Source of the DNA: Actinomadura_E scrupuli
GTDB taxonomy: Bacteria; Actinomycetota; Actinomycetes; Streptosporangiales; Streptosporangiaceae
Reading direction: 5' to 3'
Length of the DNA: 64,000 bases
Assembly (NCBI RefSeq): GCF_050971785.1
Contig: NZ_JBPCCU010000004.1
Coordinates: 248,001 to 312,000 of the forward strand
The notes under the pieces were generated by a model that was not told the DNA's origin, did not search any database, and was given only the letters and a program-made list of their open reading frames with translations. A program made the position numbers and the translations under genes. Shown here piece by piece: positions 57,654 through 64,000 of this stretch; position 1 is the first letter of the stretch, and each line of letters starts with the position of its first letter.

Positions 57654-58178
57654 ATGGACACACCCGCGATCCTCATGCTGATCCTGGGCATCGTGGTCGG
57701 TGCCGCCGGTGGCTTCGGCGCCTCCCGGCTGCGTACCGGCAATGCCGCGTCGGCTCCCGCCGCCGGGCGGGCATCGGACGCCACGGCCCGGCCGGTGGAA
57801 CCGGACGAACCCGTGGAACCCGTGGAGTCCGAGGGTGACGAGGCCACCGGGTTCAAGGATCCGGCGGGGTTCGAGATCGCGGCGCAGCGCCGGGACCTGA
57901 TCGACGCCTCCATCGCGATCGCCGACGCCGTCCGGGACCGTGACGAGACCCTGTGGCGGCAGGTGACGGACGCGCTGGCCGCCGCCGGGGTCACCACGGT
58001 GGCGCCGGACGGAGAGCCGTTCGACCCCGAGCGGCACGTCCCGGTGCTCGCCGAGCCCACCGAGGACGCCAAGCTGCACCAGACCGTCGCGGCCACCGGC
58101 ACGGTCGGGTACCTCGACGGGAAGACCTGGCTGCGCCGCCCGGAGGTCTCCGTCTACGAGCAGGACGCCCAGGCCTGA
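57654..58178 (+). CDS. membrane-anchored GrpE-like protein
   Basis: A 174-residue protein. One transmembrane helix lies at about residues 5-25 (AILMLILGIVVGAAGGFGAS), followed by a Pro/Glu-rich linker (about 45-65). The C-terminal domain (about 75-170) reads like the helix and beta domain of GrpE: LIDASIAIADAVRDRDETLW, ALAAAGVTTVAPDGEPFDPERHVPVL, then HQTVAATGTVGYLDGKTWLR. GrpE is the nucleotide exchange factor of DnaK. A membrane-tethered paralogue without the long dimerising coil suggests a specialised partner (inference). The ATG follows a GAGGTG ribosome site. Confidence 0.7.
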   Translation: MDTPAILMLILGIVVGAAGGFGASRLRTGNAASAPAAGRASDATARPVEPDEPVEPVESEGDEATGFKDPAGFEIAAQRRDLIDASIAIADAVRDRDETLWRQVTDALAAAGVTTVAPDGEPFDPERHVPVLAEPTEDAKLHQTVAATGTVGYLDGKTWLRRPEVSVYEQDAQA

Positions 58179-58286
58179 CCCGGCTCCGCCGACTCCGGGG
58201 CGGATCGTCCCGGGGCGCGGGGCCCGCCGTGTCCAGTACGGCGATAGCGTGGCGGTGATGCCAGCCGCCGATGCCGGAGGTCGTCC

Positions 58287-58745
58287 GTGTCCGAAGCCAC
58301 CGTCCAGGAGCACGACCCCGTCCAGATCGTCCGGGCGTTCCTCACCGCGCTGGAGGAACTGGACATCGACCGGGCGCTCACCCTGGTCGCGCCGGAGATC
58401 GTCTATCAGAACGTCCCGTTGCCTCCGGCCCGCGGCCTGCGCGCCTTCGAGAAGCAGCTACGGGTGATGGCCAAGTACAGCACCGGCTTCGAGGCGCGCA
58501 TCCACCACATCGCCGCGGACGGTCCCGTGGTGCTCACCGAGCGCACCGACGTGCTGCAGGCCGGTGGCTGGCGGGCCTCCTTCTGGGTCTGCGGCACCTT
58601 CGAGGTCCGCGCCGGCCGCATCGTGCTGTGGCGCGACTACTTCGACTGGACGACCTTCCTCATCGCCGGCCTGCGCGGTGTCCCCGGCGCGGTCGCCGCG
58701 GCCATCGCCCGGCGCCGCGCCCGCGCGATCCGCTCCGGCCGTTAG
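58287..58745 (+). CDS. limonene-1,2-epoxide hydrolase-like protein
   Basis: A 152-residue SnoaL/LEH-fold protein. All five active-site positions of limonene epoxide hydrolases can be placed: Tyr40 and Asn42 (YQN), Arg86 and Asp88 (ERTD), and Asp117 (WRDYFD). It would open an epoxide with a directly activated water. The physiological substrate is unknown. The start is GTG 58287, eight bases after GGAGG. A hairpin terminator follows at once. Confidence 0.85.
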   Translation: MSEATVQEHDPVQIVRAFLTALEELDIDRALTLVAPEIVYQNVPLPPARGLRAFEKQLRVMAKYSTGFEARIHHIAADGPVVLTERTDVLQAGGWRASFWVCGTFEVRAGRIVLWRDYFDWTTFLIAGLRGVPGAVAAAIARRRARAIRSGR

Positions 58746-58748
58746 GCC

Positions 58749-58780
58749 CTGTCCGGCGGTCACCCCGATCCGCCGGACAG
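58749..58780 (+). terminator. terminator after LEH-like gene
   Basis: CTGTCCGGCGG (58749-58759) and CCGCCGGACAG (58770-58780) form a perfect 11-bp stem with a 10-nt loop, four bases past the stop. Confidence 0.7.
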
Positions 58781-58878
58781 CACCTCGGCCGGGCGCCACG
58801 ATCAGCGGCCGTCGCCGCCGCCCCGGTGCTCTGGGCGTACTCCCGGCCGTCGCCGCCGCGGCCTGGGTCGTGCTCCCG

Positions 58879-59100
58879 CTAGGCGATGACGCAGCAGGAA
58901 TCGCCGCACTTGATCTTCGGCCAGCAGCGGGCCTGCGGCGCGGCCGGGGCGGCCGTTACCGGGCCGGCCTGGTCACGGGCCGCGGTGCCGGTGGACGCCG
59001 AAACTCCGGCCGGCGCCAGCGCGGCGAGGAAGGCCGTCAGCGCGATCACGGGCAGGGTCCGGGTCCGTACCGCTGTGCCGAGGACGTGTCTGGAAGTCAT
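58879..59100 (-). CDS. small secreted cysteine-rich peptide (73 aa)
   Basis: A 73-residue precursor with a good GGAGGG ribosome site before the ATG at 59100. The N-terminus is basic (MTSRHVLGTAVRTR). A hydrophobic core then leads to a likely signal cleavage after GVSA at about residue 32. An Ala/Pro-rich spacer (about 33-56) precedes the C-terminal CWPKIKCGDSCCVIA, which packs four cysteines into 15 residues. No modification enzymes lie next to it. It could be a disulfide-bonded exported peptide or a RiPP precursor acted on in trans. I do not recognise a family. Confidence 0.65.
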   Translation of the reverse strand: MTSRHVLGTAVRTRTLPVIALTAFLAALAPAGVSASTGTAARDQAGPVTAAPAAPQARCWPKIKCGDSCCVIA

Positions 59101-59277
59101 GGGTGCCCTCCTGGGCGTCGAGTGGACAACGCTTCCACTCGAAGGGCGTTCCATCCCGTTCCATCCCGGCCGCCGCGGGTTGGCGCGAGGGGGTTCCCGC
59201 GACCGGGAGGAGCCTGCCGTCGGCGGTCTGCCCGGGCGGCCGGGCCGGGGCGCGAACACCGGCGGGCGCGCCGACGG

Positions 59278-59649
59278 TCAGCCGCGGCCGGTGTCGATGA
59301 CGCAGAAGCGGTTGCCGTCCGGGTCGGCGAGGACCACGAAGTCCGGATCCTCCGGATAAAGGTCCCAGTCGACACGGCTGGCACCGAGGGAGATCAGTCG
59401 CTCCACCTCGGCGGCCTGGTCGGCGGCGTCACCGGCGTACAGATCCAGGTGGACGCGCGGGTACTCCTGCACGGGCGTCTCGCTGACATCCAGCGCCAGC
59501 TGCACACCCGAGCCGACGGCCGGCATCAGCACGGTCCAGTCGTCCTTGACCTCGTCGTCCCGCGGCACGTAGCCCAGCGCCTCGCTCCAGAAGTCCGCCG
59601 CCCGCCGCACGTCCTCGACACCCAGCACGATGGTTCCGATGCTCAACAT
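59278..59649 (-). CDS. VOC family (glyoxalase/bleomycin-resistance fold) protein
   Basis: A 123-residue single-domain VOC protein with the paired beta-alpha-beta units IGTIVLGVEDVRRAADFWSEALGY and VHLDLYAGDAADQAAEVERLISLGASR, closing FVVLADPDGNRFCVID. Metal-binding His and Glu positions are partly kept. Members include dioxygenases, isomerases and resistance proteins; the specific role is unknown. It is followed on the minus strand by no close partner. Confidence 0.88.
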   Translation of the reverse strand: MLSIGTIVLGVEDVRRAADFWSEALGYVPRDDEVKDDWTVLMPAVGSGVQLALDVSETPVQEYPRVHLDLYAGDAADQAAEVERLISLGASRVDWDLYPEDPDFVVLADPDGNRFCVIDTGRG

Positions 59650-59688
59650 GCGCCGATTCTGGCAGACGCCCGGCGGACCGGCCCCGGC

Positions 59689-59988
59689 TCAGGGCTGCTT
59701 GATCGCGGCGGTGAACGAACGCCAGGTCGCGTGGCTGAAGACGAGCGCCGGACCGCCGGGGTTCTTGCTGTCGCGCACGGCGACCACCCCCGGCAACGGC
59801 GCGACCTCGACGCAGTCACCACCAGTGGGCCCGCTACGGCTGCTCTTGCGCCATGCGGCCACCTCGACGCAGTCACTGCCGTCTGGCCCGCTGTGACTGC
59901 TCTTGCGCCACGCGGCCACCTCAACGCACTGACCGCCATCAGGGCCGCTGCGCCTGCTCTTGCGCCAGAGGGCGCCGCTCAGGTCCAT
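59689..59988 (-). CDS. DUF397 protein 2 with three tandem DUF397 repeats
   Basis: A 99-residue DUF397 protein. The characteristic 19-residue unit appears three times in tandem: WRKSRRSGPDGGQCVEVAA (8-26), WRKSSHSGPDGSDCVEVAA (27-45), and WRKSSRSGPTGGDCVEVAP (46-64). One copy of the second half follows (VVAVRDSKNPGGPALVFSHATW). Normal DUF397 proteins have one unit. It is encoded immediately downstream of, and overlapping by 10 bp, an XRE-DUF5753 regulator, its expected partner. Confidence 0.92.
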   Translation of the reverse strand: MDLSGALWRKSRRSGPDGGQCVEVAAWRKSSHSGPDGSDCVEVAAWRKSSRSGPTGGDCVEVAPLPGVVAVRDSKNPGGPALVFSHATWRSFTAAIKQP

Positions 59989-60758
59989 CGATCGTCCGCC
60001 GTTCGTCTGATGAGCTCCAGCGAATCGCGCTGGGGGAGTGCGTACGTCTGCAGAGACTCCCACAGGTCCGTGAGGGCCTCAAGGTCCTCAGGTTTGCGGA
60101 CGATCTGGCCCTGTGCGGCCGTTTCCAAATACGCGACCTCTCCCGACCCGGCTCCCATCGATGCGGTGACGAAAGACCCCTTGACGCCGGGATGCGTACC
60201 GTACGGGATCACCTGGACGGTGATGCGGGGGTTCGCCGTGACCTCGATGAGCGACGTCAATTGCTCGTACATGGTCGCCGCGTCGCCGACCGGCCGGTGC
60301 AGAACCGCCTCGTCGAAGATGCACCGGAGCTTGGGCGGTGGTGGGCTCTCCCGAACGAGAATGTCCTGCCGTTCGAGGCGTGCCGCGACTGCGTCCTCGT
60401 CCCGCAGCAGTGCTGTGGCGTACGCCTTGGTCTGGAGCAATCCGTCGATGACCGACAGTTGGAACGCTCGCAGCACGATCGCCTTGGCCTCGATCCTGGG
60501 CCATTCGCCGAACCAGGCGGGGAACCGGTCGCCCTTGCGCCAGTCGAGCTGCCGCAGCAGCGCGCCGCCGGTGCCGAGCACCTCGTCGCAGGCCGCCGCG
60601 AAGTCGGTCCCGGCCGGGACCTGGCCGGTCTCGATGCCGCTGATGAGCGACTCGCTGAAGCGGATCCGCACGGCGAGCTGCGCCTGGGTGAGCCCGGCGG
60701 TCTGCCGGTGGTGGCGCAGCTCCCGTCCCCAGATCGCCTGCGGGCTGTAGAGGTCCAT
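59979..60758 (-). CDS. XRE-family regulator with DUF5753 domain 2
   Basis: A 259-residue regulator. The helix-turn-helix is IWGRELRHHRQTAGLTQAQLAVRIRFSESLISGIETGQ (about residues 9-46). The DUF5753 domain follows: VIDGLLQTKAYATALL, CIFDEAVLHRPVGD, ITVQVIPYGTHPGVKGSF. The ATG at 60758 has a perfect AAGGAGG upstream. Its stop overlaps the triplicated DUF397 gene, and it is divergent from an HATPase gene. The trio mirrors that at 39.4-41.5 kb. Confidence 0.92.
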   Translation of the reverse strand: MDLYSPQAIWGRELRHHRQTAGLTQAQLAVRIRFSESLISGIETGQVPAGTDFAAACDEVLGTGGALLRQLDWRKGDRFPAWFGEWPRIEAKAIVLRAFQLSVIDGLLQTKAYATALLRDEDAVAARLERQDILVRESPPPPKLRCIFDEAVLHRPVGDAATMYEQLTSLIEVTANPRITVQVIPYGTHPGVKGSFVTASMGAGSGEVAYLETAAQGQIVRKPEDLEALTDLWESLQTYALPQRDSLELIRRTADDRWT

Positions 60759-60850
60759 GACGCCTCCTTGATCGTGCGGCTGTGCTGCGGTTGTCGTCGG
60801 GGGGAGATGTCCGGGTTCAACGGCCATCGATGCCGCCGCACCGCCTTCAG

Positions 60851-60890
60851 CATTACTGGAACGGTGACGGTTCGCCTACTCAAAGTAATG
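60851..60890. promoter_or_regulatory. CATTACT inverted repeat in the XRE/ATPase divergent gap
   Basis: CATTACT (60851-60857) and AGTAATG (60884-60890) are perfect inverted arms 26 bp apart in the 188-bp divergent promoter region. It is a candidate site for the adjacent XRE regulator. Confidence 0.4.
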
Positions 60891-60946
60891 TTCACGGATC
60901 AACCTGGGGGTCCGATCCGGCAGATGAAGGCCCCGAAGGTGGCGAC

Positions 60947-61405
60947 ATGGCACAGCCCGCTCCGAGCTCCGTGCTCCCGATCCGTACCGGCTCCTCCGGG
61001 GTGGTGATCAAGGACGTACGGCTGCGCAACGCGGCCGAGGCCGCCGCCCACGCGCGCCGGGAGGTGGTGCTGTGCGCGCGGCACTGGGGCATGGCCGGCG
61101 ACGTCGCCGAACGGCTAGAGACCTGCGCCTCGGAGATCGTCACCAACGCCTACCAGCATGCGCGCGGCCTGCCCGGCTCGACCGTCCGGCTGCTGCTGAT
61201 CCGCCACCCCGGGTGGCTGCGCCTGGAGGTCCACGACCGGAGCGACCGGTTGCCGCGCGAACGGCGACCGGCGCCCACCGACCCGTCCGGCCGCGGCCTG
61301 ACGATCATCGGCTACCTGGCCGGCAGGCACGGCACCGACCTGACCCCGACCGGCAAGTCGGTCTGGGCGGAGTTCGACGTCGACTCCGGCGGGGACGTCA
61401 CCTGA
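60947..61405 (+). CDS. ATP-binding (HATPase/RsbW-like) regulatory protein 2
   Basis: A 152-residue GHKL ATPase. The N box is CASEIVTNAYQHARG (about residues 63-77), HDRSDRLPR follows, and G1 is SGRGLTIIGYLAGRHG. The final segment GKSVWAEFDVD matches the family. It likely acts as an anti-sigma or partner-switch kinase for an unknown sigma factor. The ATG at 60947 has only weak ribosome complementarity. Together with the divergent XRE and DUF397 genes it forms the second copy of this regulatory triad. Confidence 0.87.
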   Translation: MAQPAPSSVLPIRTGSSGVVIKDVRLRNAAEAAAHARREVVLCARHWGMAGDVAERLETCASEIVTNAYQHARGLPGSTVRLLLIRHPGWLRLEVHDRSDRLPRERRPAPTDPSGRGLTIIGYLAGRHGTDLTPTGKSVWAEFDVDSGGDVT

Positions 61406-61785
61406 CCAGCGCCACGTGGCCCAGACCGCCGCCGCCAACGGCACGGCTACGGCAAGGCCGCGACCGGCGCCCTCGTACCCGGCCCCGGGGACCTCACCGC
61501 GTTGCTTTGCCGTGACCACCGATACGCGGCCTCGGTCACTTGGGCGGCAGGCCGCAGAGGGGCCGCGTCGGGGTGGTCAGGGCAAAGCAACGTGGGCGGC
61601 AGGCCGCATAGGGGCCGCGTCGGGGTGGTCAGGGCAAAGCAACGGGAACACAGCACCACCCCGCCCGCTCCGAAAGGAGACGAATATCCACTATGTCGGG
61701 GCCTTGGAACCTGACCCGGTCGCGTCCTTTCCCGGCGGATGCCGTTCGGAGGTGAATGTGATCCTTTCTTGGTAAATTCGGTGGC
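61406..61785. other. 380-bp intergenic region with direct and inverted repeats
   Basis: No gene is supported here. It contains a 52-bp tandem repeat (61541-61644) and an inverted partial copy (61500-61531). The stretch after 61650 is less GC-rich and holds TAAATT at 61773, eight bases before the next GTG start. Confidence 0.65.
61500..61644. repeat. 52-bp tandem duplication with an inverted partial copy
   Basis: Units 61541-61592 and 61593-61644 differ at one base (GCAGAGG versus GCATAGG). The segment 61500-61531 is an inverted copy of the 3' 32 bases of the unit with about four mismatches (starting CGTTGCTTTGCC). Transcribed RNA could pair the inverted copy with either direct copy, giving alternative hairpins. 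Confidence 0.85.
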
Positions 61786-62523
61786 GTGGACGGCGAATCG
61801 GGTCAGCCTCTCGACTGGTGGTGGAAGAAACCGCACGAGTGCCTCGCACGCTGGAACCTGCGCGACACCCGGGCGCTGAGCGCGGGGCAGATCTCGGTGG
61901 GCACGTTCACCGAGGGCGGCTGGTACGTCGACCACGGCGGGTTCGGATGCCGGCGTTTCCCTGACAAGAACACCGCCTGGCGTGCCGTCCGCCGTCTGAT
62001 GACCCTGCACGAAGGCCGCTGGGAGCAGGCCGCCGGCGATTCCGAACGAAAGTCACCGTTCCTGTTCGACGGCGGCCGCATCGTCTACTCCGACGGCGGC
62101 GGCGACATGTACAGCCATTGGGGAAGGCTCCAAGAGGAAAGGTGGGCCCGCTACTCGGCGGCCATCGAAGGGGGCACCCGGCTGCGCCACTCCGAGGAGC
62201 ACCCCGCCATGGGCGGCTACGTCACCCTCGCGGAATACCGCGACCCCTACGACGGCTCGGTGCGCTTCGTCGTCGACGACCAGGGCAACGGAATTCCCAA
62301 CGTCGTCGACTATCCGTACCGCAAGAAGGCCGACCGCGAATACGTCAGCGCCGTCTGGGCCCACGCCGGCCGCCGTTTCCCGTACGTCTCCTCCGACGTC
62401 CCCAAGGTCCCCGCCGACGCGCACCCCGAGCCCCTCCGTTACGGCGAGGGCGGCTCGATCATCCTGGACGACTCGCAGATGGCCCAGTACGAAGGCTCCC
62501 GCCGGTCCCGCCCCGGCCGTTAG
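61786..62523 (+). CDS. unknown protein (245 aa)
   Basis: A 245-residue hydrophilic protein rich in Trp, Tyr and Gly, starting V/M-DGESGQPLDWWWKKPHECL. Further patches are GGWYVDHGGFGCRRFPDKNTAW, YSDGGGDMYSHWGRLQEERW and VVDDQGNGIPNVVDYPYRKKA. No signal peptide, transmembrane helix or known motif is recognised. The GTG at 61786 is the likely start, perhaps leaderless with TAAATT eight bases before. A hairpin terminator abuts the stop, which supports a real gene. Confidence 0.62.
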   Translation: MDGESGQPLDWWWKKPHECLARWNLRDTRALSAGQISVGTFTEGGWYVDHGGFGCRRFPDKNTAWRAVRRLMTLHEGRWEQAAGDSERKSPFLFDGGRIVYSDGGGDMYSHWGRLQEERWARYSAAIEGGTRLRHSEEHPAMGGYVTLAEYRDPYDGSVRFVVDDQGNGIPNVVDYPYRKKADREYVSAVWAHAGRRFPYVSSDVPKVPADAHPEPLRYGEGGSIILDDSQMAQYEGSRRSRPGR

Positions 62524-62542
62524 CGCCCGGCCCGACGGGCGC
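62523..62542 (+). terminator. terminator after the 245-aa gene
   Basis: GCGCCCG (62523-62529) and CGGGCGC (62536-62542) form a 7-bp stem with a 6-nt loop immediately at the stop codon. Confidence 0.6.
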
Positions 62543-62556
62543 CTGGACGACGGCGC

Positions 62557-63007
62557 TCAGTGGCCGATCTGGATGTTCGGCCGGTACCGGGAGACCACGG
62601 CCTGGATCTCGTCCCAGGGCAGGCCGCGCAGACCGAGGGGGAACAGCGGCCTGGCCCTGGCGGGATCCTGCGTGAGGCCCTGGCCCCAGATGGCGAGGTA
62701 GAGACGCGGCCGGTCGGCGCCCGGAGCCGTGAGCGGGACCGGCCCGATCTTGGTGATCTGGTCCCACGGGAACGGGCCGAGGTCCCGTTGCCAGGGGCGG
62801 GCGAGCTGCACCCGGATGCCGGTGGCGCTCGTACACCAGCAACCCGAGCCCTGCCTGGAGGGCGACGGCCAGCAGGACGAGCCCGACGACGAGGGCCACG
62901 CAGGCGCCGGCGGTCCACGCACCGGAGGGCGTCTGGAAGCGCCTGGACCTCGACGGCGAACCGCCGCCGGAACTCGGCATCCCGGGCCGTGGATCATCAT
63001 CGGACAT
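62557..63007 (-). pseudogene. membrane protein with PH-like domain, frameshifted
   Basis: A gene starting at ATG 63007 (MSDDDPRPGMPSSGGG) runs through a transmembrane helix (WTAGACVALVVGLVLLAVAL) to LLVYER at about 62830. It then continues in the +1 frame as TGIRVQLARPWQRDLGPFPW and a PH-like C-terminal domain (WDQITKIGPVPL, LRGLPWDEIQAVVSRYRP) ending at 62557. The span of 451 nt implies one extra base, near 62821-62832. Both parts look coherent, so the break is recent or a sequencing error. Corrected length is about 149 residues; function unknown. Confidence 0.7.
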
Positions 63008-63158
63008 CCGCCGGTCCCACGCGACCCGGGCCCAGGGCGGCCCGGGGAGACCCGGCGCGGGAGGGCGCTGCCCGGCGGCGTCCCGGACCCGGTGCGCGCG
63101 GCCGGCAGCGCTCCGCGAGGATGGTCCCCGGCGGTGACACGGCAGGAGTGAGGCGAAG

Positions 63159-64000
63159 ATGGGCACCGGGGGACTGTCGGCGGCGAGGCTCCGCCGCATG
63201 CACGAGGTCATGACCGGCCATGTGGAGCGCGGTGACGTGCCCGGGTACGTGACCCTGCTCTGCCGGAGGGGCGAGGTGCACGTCGACCTGGCGGGCACGA
63301 AGACGGTGGGCGGCCACGACCCGGTCCAGCGCGACACGATCTTCCGCATCACGTCGATGACCAAGCCGGTCACGGCCGTGGCGACCATGATTCTGGTGGA
63401 GGAGTGCGCGCTGCGGCTGGACGAGCCGGTCGACCGGCTGCTGCCCGAACTGGCCGGCCGCACGGTGCTGCGGCGGATCGACGGGCCGCTCGACGACACC
63501 GTGCCCGCGCGCCGGCCGATCACCGTCCGCGACCTGCTGACCTTCCGTATGGGCTTCGGCATGGTCCTGGAGCCGCCGGACGGCCCGTCTCCGATCCTGC
63601 GGGCCGTGCAGGAGCGGCAGATCATGGCCGTGGGGCCGCCGACGCCGCCGATCCCGCACCCGCCGGACGAGTGGATCCGCCGGCTCGGCACGCTGCCGCT
63701 GATGTACCAGCCGGGTGAGCGGTGGCTCTACAACACCGGGTCGTACGTGCTGGGGGTGCTGATCGCGCGTGCCTCGGGACGGCCGCTGGAGACGTTCCTG
63801 CGCGAGCGCGTCTTCGAGCCGCTCGGCATGAAGGACACCGGCTTCAGCGTGCCGCCCGGGAAGATCGACCGGCTCGCGACCTGCTACGGGGTCGATCCGG
63901 ACACCGGGGCGCTCGTGCTCCTCGACGCCACCGAGGGCGGCCAGTGGAGCCGCCCGCCGGTCTTCCCCGACGCGGGCGCCGGGCTGGTCTCGACCGTCGA
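63159..64000 (+). CDS. serine hydrolase, class C beta-lactamase/esterase family (partial, runs off the end)
   Basis: The first 280 residues of a beta-lactamase-fold hydrolase. The catalytic SxxK is SMTK at about residues 69-72 (IFRITSMTKPVTAVATMILV). The Tyr motif is YNTGS near residue 192 (PGERWLYNTGSYVLGVLIAR), and EPLGMKDTGF follows. No signal peptide is seen, so it is likely a cytosolic esterase or peptidase-like enzyme rather than a secreted beta-lactamase. The start at ATG 63159 follows GGAG. The C-terminal part, including the HxG-like motif, lies beyond the window. Confidence 0.9.
   Translation, partial: MGTGGLSAARLRRMHEVMTGHVERGDVPGYVTLLCRRGEVHVDLAGTKTVGGHDPVQRDTIFRITSMTKPVTAVATMILVEECALRLDEPVDRLLPELAGRTVLRRIDGPLDDTVPARRPITVRDLLTFRMGFGMVLEPPDGPSPILRAVQERQIMAVGPPTPPIPHPPDEWIRRLGTLPLMYQPGERWLYNTGSYVLGVLIARASGRPLETFLRERVFEPLGMKDTGFSVPPGKIDRLATCYGVDPDTGALVLLDATEGGQWSRPPVFPDAGAGLVSTV

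Noticed and set aside
58564..60750. 728-codon plus-strand frame spanning the peptide, VOC, DUF397 and XRE genes
   Set aside because: It lies antisense to four recognisable genes and crosses their intergenic regions; no domain is visible.
61541..61644. Possible CRISPR array
   Set aside because: There are only two adjacent direct copies with no spacers between them and no cas genes, so this is a tandem duplication.
63159..64000. Calling the last gene a beta-lactamase resistance gene
   Set aside because: It has no signal peptide, and the family is dominated by esterases and peptidases; the SxxK and Tyr motifs alone do not show beta-lactam hydrolysis.

Overview
This window is high-GC DNA with dense genes, many GTG (and one TTG) starts and chains of ATGA or GTGA stop/start overlaps. 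It reads as an actinomycete of the Streptomyces/Streptosporangiales type. Supporting families include two XRE-DUF5753/DUF397/ATPase sets, a Methyltransf_19 (DUF574) enzyme, a deazaflavin-type nitroreductase-like protein and an actinobacterial-type uptake [NiFe]-hydrogenase. The genus cannot be fixed from sequence alone. No rRNA, tRNA, CRISPR array, transposase or prophage was seen.

Layout. 1-2 kb: an SDR oxidoreductase and a dihydrodipicolinate-reductase-like enzyme. 2.0-7.4 kb: a five-gene lipid operon (FAD oxidoreductase, DUF1365, two cyclopropane-synthase-like methyltransferases, DUF1295) whose gene set matches the mycobacterial sigK-ufaA1 locus but lacks the sigma factor; the second methyltransferase is frameshifted. 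7.5-18.9 kb: one long operon for a group 1h [NiFe]-hydrogenase. It holds two SIS sugar-isomerase-like genes around a HypC-like gene, small and large subunits, a NifU-like protein, DUF5947, DUF6084 and an unknown protein, a maturation protease, a 34-residue DUF6893 peptide, a HypA lacking its zinc ribbon, HypC, HypD, HypE and a disordered acidic protein. hypB and hypF are absent from the window.

19-39 kb: mixed metabolism and stress genes. These include a CYTH-domain fusion protein, a TetR/MFS efflux pair, an amidase, a metallo-beta-lactamase-fold hydrolase, an M16 peptidase pair, a secreted expansin, a membrane coiled-coil protein, a peroxiredoxin, an aldo/keto reductase with a divergent regulator, a flavohemoglobin with NsrR, and a threonine aldolase-SDR-DUF6421 operon. 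39.4-44.3 kb: a first ATPase/DUF397/XRE regulatory set, a MarR/MFS pair and a histidine phosphatase. 44.5-47.1 kb: an EACC1 protein coupled to a caspase-transmembrane-WD40 protein, a candidate biological-conflict system and the most interesting locus here. 47.1-53.5 kb: a branched-chain acyl-CoA (leucine-type) catabolic operon with a divergent TetR gene and palindromic operators.

53.5-64 kb: a P450, three small methyltransferase-region genes, a membrane-anchored GrpE-like protein, a limonene-epoxide-hydrolase-like enzyme, a small secreted cysteine-rich peptide, a VOC protein, a second DUF397/XRE/ATPase set with an internally triplicated DUF397, a repeat cluster, two unknown proteins (one frameshifted) and the start of a serine hydrolase running off the end.
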